A stretch of DNA of 64,000 bases. Origin: Hypomesus transpacificus (Eukaryota > Chordata > Actinopteri > Osmeriformes > Osmeridae). The notes under the pieces are model-generated. The model had not been told where the DNA came from, searched no databases, and saw only the letters and a program-made list of their open reading frames with translations. Location of the stretch: contig NC_061072.1 of the NCBI RefSeq assembly GCF_021917145.1, forward strand, positions 9,999,805 to 10,063,804, in the 5' to 3' direction. A program made the position numbers and the translations under genes. Below, piece by piece: positions 48,651 to 60,700 of this stretch (positions are counted from its first letter, which is position 1; every line of letters starts with the position of its first letter).

Positions 48651-51600
48651 GGCTAATGAGGCTACTATTGGAATGTCAAGATTTAATTAACCTGGCCACA
48701 CCGGCTCGATCTAGAAGTCAAAGGGCAAGGCACAAGTGGGCCTTGGTCAACATCTTGGACAAAGTAAAGAATATGGACACAATAAGAAAAGCAAGTTCAC
48801 AGCAAGACATCTTTACAAAAACATATTTTTTCAGAAAACGACTAAATGTTGAACCCCGTAGCATTAGTCTATGGCAACCTTGATTAACATGACAGCCGCT
48901 TCAATAGGAACACAGACAGGCATTGATGTTCAAGTTATTAAACGTCATACAGTATGTATGATTTTATACAGGAAACATATTTACACCCTAAGGAACCCTT
49001 CAGACCACAATGCATTCACATACACATATTTGTCAAAAGTGTTGTGTTTAAGTACTATAACCTTTTGAAGTTGAACTCCTATGCAAGATCTTAAGCAACG
49101 GATAATAAAAATTACAATGGATCATTTCCCCCTATATCATTAAGTCCTATAAACAATAGTGCTTTTTCATTTATTTATTTGTATCTGTTGTTTTCTTTCT
49201 TAACTTAATGATCATCTGGATGTTGTTAGTACACCTAATATGCAACATATTTCATCTACAATCCAACAATTGTTTAGGTATAAATGCTACTGGCAGTGTA
49301 ACTTTTAATGGCCATATCATCCGTATGCTCAAGTTTATGATGTTTCAGTGTCCTGTTAAACTTAGGTAACTGACGTTACTAGATACAATACACACAGTAA
49401 AAAAAAAAAAAAAAAAATGTATTTTTGAACAAACAATATTCTTCTATTCAAAGAGAACCAGGAGGGAGTTGTGTGGCACACACCGTCTACACTTTCTTTC
49501 TTAGTGGGAGAAGGTAATTGTTTTCACAGTATGGTAAAGCTTGTTTCATTGTGAAAGTAATGTGTTAATTTGTGTGCATTGCATTATAAAATTCAAAATC
49601 TGCATACAGTAAACCTTTACCAAATGAATTCATTAGATATGCTTGTGTACAGCTAATTTTGATCCACATTGTATACATTTAACTTAATCGAGCGATATCT
49701 TCACAATTTGAGAACAAGTTTAATCTCGGTTTAAAAAAACGTTTCAAATATGGTTCACTACCCATTTCATGGAAATAATACATATAATTTTAATTCCTAT
49801 TCAGTTAAAGTGAATACATTCCCCCAGGGGTAGTATTTGTAAATGAAATACTGAATCAAGCTCCAATTAATGGTCATTCCTGCATTTCATCATCATCTCC
49901 CTAAGGGCTTCTTGGAAGGGAAGCCATTAGGGAGCCATCACAAACTTGTGCTTCCCATGGCTGAGCTGGTCACATTTCCCTGCCGTCTAAATGTGTGAAA
50001 CTACGATACAAATATACAGAAGCACCCATATCCAGCCTACATGTACGCATAATCAATCTCTATGGATTTAATGTTATACGGTGTGATACACATTCTATAG
50101 AGTGTGCATGTGCAATCGACTATCTAGCTAGGTTGTCAACCCGTGCAAAGTTACTTTGTCGACACTGGTGCGATAAGTCTTTGCTCAATCGAAAGCTTGA
50201 GATATACATTCAGACATTCTGCATATTATGTTTGATTGAATTACTGATTAAGGAAGGAGAGACTACTGATTCATACTGACAAGCAGCATCATATGAGGTA
50301 AAGGAATACATGTATTAGTCCAGTTTAACTACACCATTTTAAATACTTGTGCTTGATTCACAAGCAAGCAGATCAAGTTGGAACCTGGAACTCTTTCCTA
50401 AATAGTGCTAAAAATGAACTTTTACTGTAGTTCAAAACCAGAAAATAAATATATATAGTCTCACTCTGTGTCTGATGATGTGCAATACATCAGCCGTGGG
50501 GGAAGGTTACAGGTATGGAAACCATCTTTTGAGTGAGATAGAACTTTACACGCATCCATACATGGATGAAGTGATTAATGAACTTTTACTTGTTCTCTAC
50601 AAACAATCCTTTAAAGGGGGGTAAAGCGTAACAGTCCAATTAGCAGGTAAGACGAACTGTTCAATCACAAGAAGAAGAAAGCTAAACTAATTATATCAGT
50701 AAAGCACTTATGTTAAGGTAATACAGATCTGGGTCCCCTTTCATCTGGTTTATGACATTCTCCAACACTTCATCAACAATGCTTAAGAGGTTAAACTGTG
50801 GGGCAAAATGGAATGACATTGGAAGGCCTCCGACAAAGAAGCATTACATTGGAGATGTAGGCAATACAGCGTGGCCATTGCCTGTCAGGTATTCAGATCT
50901 GGCTGGAATGTATTTCAGTTTGAAACCTACCGAAGGCAAGAGGTGAGACGATTCAGGGATGAAGGAACAAAGTTAAAAAATAAACAGAAAGAAGTTGAAA
51001 AGGAGGATTGTGAGAGGTGTAGTTTGAGAGTAAAGATAATGGAAGACATCTTTGCTTTTTCTCCTCAAAGTGGATAGGACACAGTGCAAGGAAGACAGGA
51101 CAGCAGGTGGACACACTTTTCAACCGCCTCCAGATCTAGAAGGAAGAGAAAGTAGAAAAAGAGGGAAATAAAGAAAAGCGCTTGAGAATTTTGAAAGAAG
51201 CAGATGAAAGTCCTCAATAGCACAGCTCTTGAATCAAAACAAAAGCAGAACAGTTTGAACAGGCACTTTAAAATAACACATTTTATTCATTTACATGCAC
51301 AGCTGATTAGAGCTTTGAATCCACTTTAAAAAGCCAATGCGATCGGATGCGTCAATGTCAAATGTGTACTTGGGATGCGAAAGGAACCTCCACCACACAT
51401 AATCATTAATAATGACATTCTCTGAAGGGCAGGGAAGCTACAGGTGAGCCTATCGAAACATTGAGAGGCTATGGGGATGAATTGACTGCAGTCATGGGTC
51501 TAAAGAACATCATTATCGGACTACAGAAGATAAGACATGACAGCATGGCGATACTGAGGTTGATTTGAGCTTTATGGAGATAGAATTTGGTGACCTAGTG

Positions 51601-51657
51601 GTGCAATAAGTGGTTTACATAAACAATAAATCGGGACAGTGGGATGATTGAAGTGAG

Positions 51658-51785
51658 TCAGACCATGGCCTGTTGGGCGGGATCATACCTTCCTCTTCGG
51701 ATGTTTCTGTATCCATGGCAGGGCAGCGAGGGAGCGAGGGAGCGAGGGAGCGAGGGAGCGAGGGAGCGAGGGAGCGAGGGAGCGA

Positions 51786-51839
<54 letters not shown>

Positions 51840-54800
51840 ACAATAAATGCACAGAGTTGGAGGAGGTAGATCATTTCACACATAGATGGTGTGCACACAT
51901 GAAGCCCCAGTAACGTCAGGGTGTTAGCTACAAGCAAACAGGCATAAGTATGTTGTGTGAAAGACTCTGGTCACAAGAACACCTCAATAAAGTGTACCTC
52001 AAAAACATGAGGGAAAACTCGGATCCTGACAGACATTCGTTTTACTTTACACAATGACCATCTACAGTTTCACATGGGCCTCTACTAGAGCAGTACATCA
52101 GGTAAATATGTGACATGTAATTAATGTAATTATTACTTGGACAGCAGTGGCAGGTGATCCATGTCGCATTAAGAAGCACACAGACACAGAAAAATGTGTG
52201 CCACAGTGAGGCATACTAGAGGTCTTACTTAAATCCCCATCCAGTTCCTCCTAGGACAATAGCTGCCAGCAGGATTGCCCCTGCGATGGACCCTATTATG
52301 ATATTGGTGCCACTGGGACCTGTGCAGAGGGTAATGGGAAAGGAGGAAAAAACACCAGATCCCAAATTAGTTTGGTAAGAAAGGTAATGATTAAACAGTG
52401 TGTTCTCAAGGGGTCAGCTGGGTATGAACCTTTGTATTTCTCTGGGCCCTCTGGAGGGGTGGGGTCAGGGATGGGATCGTACACGCTGCAGTCCTTTCCT
52501 GTGTAGTCTGGATCACAGATGCACTTCACCTCATTACTACATGTCTGCAGAGGAGAGAGAGGGAATGAGTCACATCACAATTAATTCAAACTAAACAAGA
52601 ACAACAGACGTTGTAAAAGATATTTTGGATGCTGAATATGAAAATCACACTGAAATCGATATGCTGCTGTTTCACACTACATATTTTTTTACAAATGACT
52701 GAGTGTATTGCTTTTGAAAACGTGAGGAATCCACCCTTCAAAGTTTGTAAAGTCCACCAGCCTGCTACTGATCTGACCCCAGGACGTTTGACCAAGCGTC
52801 CACCAGAGTCCACCAGCCTGCTACTGATCTGACCCCAGGACGTTTGACCAAGCGTCCACCAGAGTCCACCAGCTTGCTACTGATCTGACCCCAGGACGTT
52901 TGACCAAGCGTCCACCAGAGTCCACCAGCTTGCTACTGATCTGACCCCAGGACGTTTGACCAAGCGTCCACCAGAGTCCACCAGCTTGCTACTGATCTGA
53001 CCCCAGGACGTTTGACCAAGCGTCCACCAGAGTCCACCAGCTTGCTACTGATCTGACCCCAGGACGTTTGACCAAGCGTCCACCAGAGTCCACCAGCTTG
53101 CTACTGATCTGACCCCAGGATGTTTGACCAAGCGTCCACCAGAGTCCACCAGCCTGCTACTGATCTGACCCCAGGATGTTTGACCGTACACACCCCATGG
53201 TGGGAGCAGACCCGGGAGGGGGAGGAGCCGGGGCAGGTGCTGAGGTTGAAGGTGTTGACGGGCAGGCAGCGACGATCCAGGCACATCATGTTGGGGCCGC
53301 ACGGCGTCCCATCCTCAACGTAGCCCAGGTCGGAGCCGTCCTCCAGCACCGCGTGACCCCCGCTGGCCACACCAGAGGAGACACAGTGAGACACAGGAAG
53401 ACACAGGGAGACACAGGGAGACACAGGGAGACACAGGGAGACCCGGGGAGACACGGGGAGACACAGGGAGACACAGTGAGACCCAGTGAGACACAGGGAG
53501 ACACAGGGAGACACAGTGAGACCCGGGGAGACACGGGAAGACACAGGGAGACACAGTGAGACCCAGTGAGACACAGGGAGACACAGTGAGACCCAGGGAG
53601 ACTCAGTGAGACCCAGTGAGACCCAGTGAGACAAAACAGACGTTACACTATCCGAATGGTTATCCCCTGATGTTTAGGTGTTTTTGTATCGCTTCCTCTC
53701 TCTCTCTTGTCTCTGTTATCTATCCCTCTCCTCCTCACCGGCAGTCCAGGTACTTGTTCTGGTGGTAGATGGTCATGCTGGTCAGGTCCCCCTGCAGCTC
53801 TCCAAAGCTGGGCTTGGCAGACATGTTGGTGCACAGCAGAAACCCACAGAGCACATCCCTGAGACAGGCACAGAGAGAAAGAGAGCCAGAGAGCAAGAGC
53901 TTAGATATATCTGATTTTGTTGTTGATACAGGTACAGAGACAGAGGAGAGTCAACTCAGGACACGTGGTTTCTAACCAATGTTCACTCACTGCTTATTGC
54001 ACTGGACCCAGCTCTGTCCGCTGGAGTCTCGTCCACAGTTTCCCTTCTCTGTGCCCTCGGAGTTGAGCTTCTCATAACAGAACCGATCAGCCGAGTCTGA
54101 AACATCCAGGGTTAAAGGTCAGGCTACATCACTTCCATCGCTCATTTTTGTGCACTTCTGGTGTCTGGTTTCAGCAACTGAAAAATACCCACTGTAGAAC
54201 TTAATGACGCTCAACAGGTTTTTACATCATACACTTTAGGTAAGCATGCTTTAATATACAACGGTAACACAGAATAAGGGGAACAAAGTGGAAAAGAGGA
54301 AGAGGCTGGCTGGCTGGATACTAACTGTGGCCCCAAAGAGTCTTGCACTGGCCATCTCTGGTCTTGCAGCGGCCCCCGTAGCAACGTCCCTGAGAGAGTG
54401 AGAAAAGAAAATCAGAAAAAGACAAACCATTAATAAAGGCAAACTGCATGTTTGTATTAATCCTCTCGTTGGGTCACAAAACACTGCTTGTGTGCTTTTC
54501 CTTTACCTGTCCGACATCACACATGTACCCATCGAGTTTGTGGACATTATGAGGACACTAGAAAGATAAAAAATGACACATTGACTACTTGCAGTACGTA
54601 GTCTAACTGTTACACAAAATCCTCATGTTGAATAACACTCACCTGACTGGAGTCTCCTGTACACATTTCAGGGACGTCGCAGTCATTTCCAGTCTCACGA
54701 CACGTCACCCCCCTAATCTCATACTGTCACATCACCACACGCAGAGAGAGAAAATGTAATCGTAGTAAACCTTATCTACATTTACATTTAGTCATTTAGC

Positions 54801-57734
54801 AGACGCTCTTATCCAGAGCGACTTACAGTGAGTACAGGGACATTCCCCCCGAGGCAAGAGTTAGAGGCACACAAACAGTACTAAAATATGAATATTTGTT
54901 TTTTAATATTAGTAGACCAAATATCTATTAGATATCAGTTACAAGTGGTAAAGATTTTGTAGATTTTTGGCGTTAAGCATGTAACTGCTGTTCACAACAT
55001 AAGTGAAACACCATACAAACGGCTTTGTCATAGTATCGTACTGTGTTTCGTAATAGCAAAGTCTCACCCTGCAGTTCCTGCAGCAGAGGCCGTTACTGCA
55101 CATGGCATCGTGGGTAAGAGTACACTTCTTACAGCAGGCCCCTCCGCTGCGCCCACACTCCTGCAACACATGTTACCTCACATATTGATGCACAAGTCTC
55201 ACAGCAGTCTTTATTGTCATGGCAGGAGGCATAATTCATTTTACATTTAGTCATTGAGCAGACACTCTTATCCAGAGCGACTTACAGTAAGTACATTTCC
55301 CTCAAAGGCAATGAGGGTGAAGTGCCTTACCCAAGGACACAACGTAATTTTTCACGGCCGGGTATCAAACCGGCAACCTTCTGATTAATTGCCCAATTCC
55401 CTAACCGCTCTGTACTGTTTGATACTGGATGTGGAGTTGTGACGGTGACTCACCACCTGAGAGCCACAGTCACACTCCTCGCCCACTTCCACAAAGCCGT
55501 TCCCACACTCTGGGGGATCCAGGAGCTGGAGACACAAGAGGTCGGAGGTCACACAGGGTTCACACAGGGTTCACACAGGGTTCACACAGGGTTCACACAG
55601 GGTTCACATCCTTCCTGAGGTGTAAATCCACATCCTAAGATGTGAGCCCACAAAAAAACTATGTAAGAGCGCTAAAAATCCACTATCACTAAATGTGAGG
55701 CAGAACAGTACATTTAGATCACCTATATCTTGACTCATATATCAAACATTAGCTTATTTCACAGCTCAGATGGCATCTCCAAAACTGAAAGTTCCATCAC
55801 CACTAACCTCGAGCACCCCTTTCACCCCAGCTAGACCTCACCTTGCTGGGCTTGTTAAAGAGACAACTGCCCCCTCCTTGCTGGAGGAAGCGCAGGTATT
55901 CATCTATACTGCAGCGAGAGAACTTCCTGGGCAGGTAGTACCTGATGGATACATTCTTGTGTGAGTCTAATAACTGCCCATCAAACATACTGACCAATAG
56001 ATGACAGACAGTAGAAGGGTTTGACAGCTATTCCTGAAAATGTCATAAATGACTACTAGTAATATAGAATAATTCAACTGTATTTAAATTATCTAATGAA
56101 GAAAAAAAAAGAAAAAACATTTCTAGAAGGTGCAATAACTAAAAACATGATTTAAGGTGAAGAAATAAAAGTTGACACTGCAGACACAGCACAAATGACC
56201 AACTCCATAAAAACATACCCTGTATCCTCCATGATACACCCCAGCCAAGGGTCCGGGCACCTGCAATCTCCTAGACAATGACACACAGGAAACTGTTGTT
56301 TGACCATAATCTAGCCATGCCATAAACTCTTTTCTAAAAGGTACTCTCCATCTTTCCTCCACCAGGGGGAGCCCTTTAGCAGGGTGGCGTCTCCACTCAC
56401 CAGCAGCAGGTCTCTCCTTGTTCCACATCATGCCAAGGTTCTGTCCCAGACTCTGGCACAGCGTAATGGCCATAGGGCCCACGTTCCCATACTGAAACAC
56501 ATACACAGAAAATGAGTGATAACACTCCCACACATAGCCAACACATGGCCAACCAAAGGGCACAGATTGATGGGCACGTGGATCTACAGGCTAATCAACA
56601 CTCTGACACGTCAGCGAGAGACAGGCACATGAGCAGCAGTCTGAGTTCTATAAAGGGCATATCCCGGAATCACTTTCAGGACACAGACTGGGTCACAACT
56701 AGTCCTAGAACGAGTATGAAGACAGACAGTTCCGAAAACAGAAAACACAAACTGATGTAGCGAACCAACACTAGCAGTCGCAGACGAAGGTGTAGCTTAA
56801 ACAACCCCCTTGAGTAGACATACACAAGAGTGGACGGTTCGTACCTCATTGACCCCCCCACCACGGGTCAGGGAGCAGATTCCTCCGATGTAGGCTGTCC
56901 CACTTCGACTGCTCAGGAAGGTTCTTCCCCTACAACACACAGTCACACATGCTACAACACAGGTACCAGCCACACAGTCACACATGCTAAACCTGGATCA
57001 GGTGTATTTTATAGCAGTTATTTTATTTTTATTTTATTTTATTCGGATCCCCATTAGCTGATGCCAAAGACACCAGCTACTCTTCCACCAGATAAAAATA
57101 AATTAAAAAAAGACTAAATAACCATCAACACACAAAGACAACAGATGACAAATAGGAAAAATACAAAGTTATAGCAGACTTAACAAAATGCTGCCCGATA
57201 AAGTCTAGTAATTAGCTAGTGCTGTCCTCGTTGCTGCAAAGATACCCGTGTATAGTACTTGCGAACCATAACCTGCGCTTGTTGCTTTGTGTCACCGTCA
57301 CCAACCCCATCCCTATGGCAACGTTCTGGGCTATTAGTAGAAAAACTCACGAGAACAGGTGTGCTGCATCGCTGCGTTCCTTGATGCTCTCCTTCCTGTA
57401 TTTCATGAAGTCGCGCAGGGTCAGCAAGGGGTCATCGCCAACGGAAACCATATTCTGGGATGACCAAGTTTCCATGGCAACCAACACTATCCTGGTGTTG
57501 AGTTGTTCTTTGTAGATCTGAGATCAAAAAGGCAACAAGTACGACAGCAGCAATGAGATTTAAACTAGGAGAGGAAAGATTAAATCCATCATTTGTTGAA
57601 TGCAAAGTCTGAAAATACAATCCGATTAATTCTATACTTTACTTTTGGCAACGCTTCACATTAAGGTTAGATCAATAACCATGTAAATACACAGCAATAT
57701 CTATAGTCAAATTTAAATTTACACTGAGAAACTG

Positions 57735-57771
<37 letters not shown>

Positions 57772-60700
57772 CAAAAGTGCCCTCACCGCGTCTGCCATGT
57801 TGACCACCGCTTTGGCAAAGTTCCTTGTCTGCGACGTCGACCTACGCATCTGAACAAACTGTGAGAGAGATAAGCAGACAGAAGGGGACACAGCACAACC
57901 ATTACATTTCAGATTGAAAGGAAATTTGCATTCAAACTATTGTCACTTAGTTTTTACATTCGAAATAAATAAACGGTTGATCTGTTCATATATCCTACAA
58001 AATCTCAACGGGGGAACTGACCAGGTCATGATCGTTGACAACCATCAGCTCTATGTACTTGGTCTCCGTCTGAACCGTGCGTTGACCACGACGAACCTAC
58101 AGGGGGCGACAGAGAACCTCACAACTTCAGTCCATTCCAGCATGACTGTCACCTCTATCACCTCTACAGAGGACATAAGCACCAGCCACTGCAGGTGTAA
58201 CTCTATAGTCTGTGTCCTTGAAAAGCACATAAAAGCTTTGATTCATTTCCAGCATAAACTCATCTGGTCCAATTTTGCAGAGTGTCTGAAAAGTGATATC
58301 TGTCTCGGATTACTTTTAGATTCTACTCTTACTACTCTGAGGCGGATATTTAGGAGTCTGTATGACCGGCATTGGGCCAATAGACATACTGAATTGATAG
58401 TGTTTCAGTGTTAGATTAAATGCACAACACTGTAAAACATTGATTGTATTGTGATCCATTTCATTAGTGCAACTACATTGTACATTGCTTCTTTTTAGTA
58501 TCTCTTTTACAGTGTGTTTGTGTGCATGTTGTGAGTGCTGTGTGTGTTTGACTGTGTGTGTTGTGGATACTGAGTGTGTTTGCGTGTTGGTTGAAGAATA
58601 CAATGACCATGGGTTTTAATCTTTGTGTGTGTGTTAAGGTGTGTGTGTTAAGGTGTGTAATCAAGCTCACACATGCATGAATCACCTGTCTCTTTGCGCG
58701 CCTCAAACCCTGAGAAAAGACGGATTCCTCCTGTTCAAACGAAACCTCGTCATTTCCACCTTCTTTGTCACCTTCCGCCTCTATGTCACTCTTGATGCCT
58801 CCCTCAGTGTCACTGCTGTTCACTAAACATCCTACAAGGAGAGAAGAGGCAGCCTCAGGGAAAAGTGCACAGTCATCAGTCTGTGTGATCGATGCAGCTA
58901 TGTATTTTTGTCCAGTGATCTGGAGGAGAAATCAATATCCGGCAGACGATGTGGAAAAGGGAGGAGGGTAAGAAATAAGGGATGAAGTAAAAGGACAAGG
59001 AAGAGAGAGAGAGAGTGGTGCGGTGGGGAGAGGAGAGGAGGAGTGGTGGGGATAGATGGGGAGAGTGGAATGGTGGAGTGGGGGATAGGGGATAGAAAAG
59101 GCATGAAAAAAGGACAGTCCAATAGAGTAGCAGAGGAGAAAGCAGGAAGGTTAGTGTTGGGTGAGGAAGGTGTGTGTGTGTGTGTGTGTGGGGGGGGGAG
59201 TGGGAGGATGGATGATTGGAGAGACGCCATACGAGACATGGAGGACATGGAGGACAGCCAGAGAGCAGGAGAGAAAGAGGGAGATGGATGAGTGTGTGCT
59301 GTGATGAGAGGTAAGCATGCTGAGGCAGGTTATGGAGGAAAGAACCTCAGCAGGAGGTGAGGTGGTGTGTACAGAATGACTGAAGGAAGACTCAACTAAA
59401 CGCTTTGAGGTTTGAGGCTGTCTGAAGGTTGTGTACCTGGGCAGTGTTGCAGCAGCAGGTCCAGATCAGGCATACGATACACAACGTGTTCACTCAGCTC
59501 CTGCAATCCACACAAAGACATTGAATAATTAGAACATCACAGAGACAATCATGGTGAAAATGCTAGGGTGACGTTAATGTCTAAAAAATAACCTTCAACT
59601 ACGAATTTTACTGTGTGTTTTAATAATGATTTTTTTTTTTATGTAAATCTACACTGACTATATTTGGTCACCAAAATCAAAACAATATAGGGTTAGGGTA
59701 AGATTTATAGACCCTGAGATGTGGACAAGCTCATATGTAGATACTGTAAGTGAGTCTACTTGACTAATAACCTTTCTTCCCGTGCAGTAGGCTGTTAGCT
59801 GACCGCTCAGATGAAAAAAAAACACCATAATGCATAATTGATCCCATAGATGGGCTTTCATTAATGCAATAGCATTATTGGGCACTACACAGAGAGGGCA
59901 AACTTGAGGAGCAGCTAAATACTTCATGAAAATGACCCTATCTGAGGAAGGGAACAGGAGGGAGAGGAGGCCATCAGGTAGTTGTAAAGGAGAGAAGAAG
60001 GGAAGGAGAGGAGGAGTGACTCAGGGCCACACATCGATCTGCCTTTCCAGTCAATGTAATGGAGCTATGCCACTATTACCATGGGTCCTAGGATCTTAAT
60101 GGATAAGTGCTCACTCTCTGCCTTTCCTTCCCCCTCTCTCCTTTGTGCCTCGATAAAATACTTTATAAATGAAGGAATCAAGCAAAACTAGAAAATGCAA
60201 AACTCTCAGGTAAATGTCGGTCCCATTTTAGCATTTGACTTAGTTGTCAGTGTGTACAGAAAGTCATAGTGATATACAGTACATACTCTCTGTTGCAATA
60301 TCCATGTATTTACCTTTAAGTGACAGCCTCTCTAAATACAAACTTAATGGAGAGTGGGATTTCTATATTTTGAGTAGATTTAAACAGTAATTTGTTGTTG
60401 TTGCTAATCCAAGACCGAGGGAAGGGACAGATGACAGATGGGACGAAAGGTTGAGAAGCTCGCTTTAAAGACCCCGTGTGCTGGCATAGTGGTGGTGTGT
60501 TACTCTCTCTTTCCCTCTGCCAGTTTATATCTCTTCCATTACCTCTTTCCTTTCTATCTGCCTGTGCACTATTGTTCTTCACTCTCCACCTCTCTTTTTT
60601 TTACTTTGCATGCCTCTCTCTCTCATAAACCAGAACTGCACATGCAACATGAGAAGAGACAAAGGCATATCAGTAGGATTGTATTTCAAATCAATAATTT

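Larger units (their letters stand above)
46809..51657. other. p3h4 3' region and probable long adam11 3' UTR
   Basis: Nearly 4.9 kb without a coding exon. It begins with the p3h4 3' UTR (AATAAA at about 47420) and a SINE at 46905-47086. A perfect 34-bp tandem duplication lies at 48583-48650 and an A17 run at about 49400. The right part presumably includes the adam11 3' UTR read on the - strand; several TTTATT words on the + strand (for example near 49165 and 51280) are candidate signals, none decisive. Confidence 0.45.

Noticed and set aside
47450-49068. Short frames of 60-75 codons between p3h4 and adam11
   Set aside because: Random AT-rich frames with no domain, splice context or codon bias.
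51644-51913. Frames of REREREREN or SLSLSLSL
   Set aside because: Translation of the (GA)n microsatellite.
52752-53185. Direct repeats that could be mistaken for a CRISPR array
   Set aside because: Units are contiguous, with no unique spacers, in a vertebrate intron.
53176-53559. 127-codon + strand frame of [10 protein letters not shown]-like repeats
   Set aside because: Translation of the decamer array on the non-coding strand of adam11.
53101-53634. 177-codon - strand frame made of [11 protein letters not shown]-like repeats
   Set aside because: Only the stretch 53194-53362 is a real adam11 exon; the rest is translation of the 10-bp and 56-bp arrays.
55238-55410. Possible tRNA gene on the - strand
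   Set aside because: B-box-like and A-box-like words belong to a diverged tRNA-derived SINE with a long tail; no clean cloverleaf is visible.
56123-56563. 146-codon - strand frame
   Set aside because: Contains the real exon 56401-56491 but otherwise reads through introns on both sides.
57914-58414. 166-codon + strand frame
   Set aside because: Antisense to an adam11 exon and intron; no domain and no splice support.
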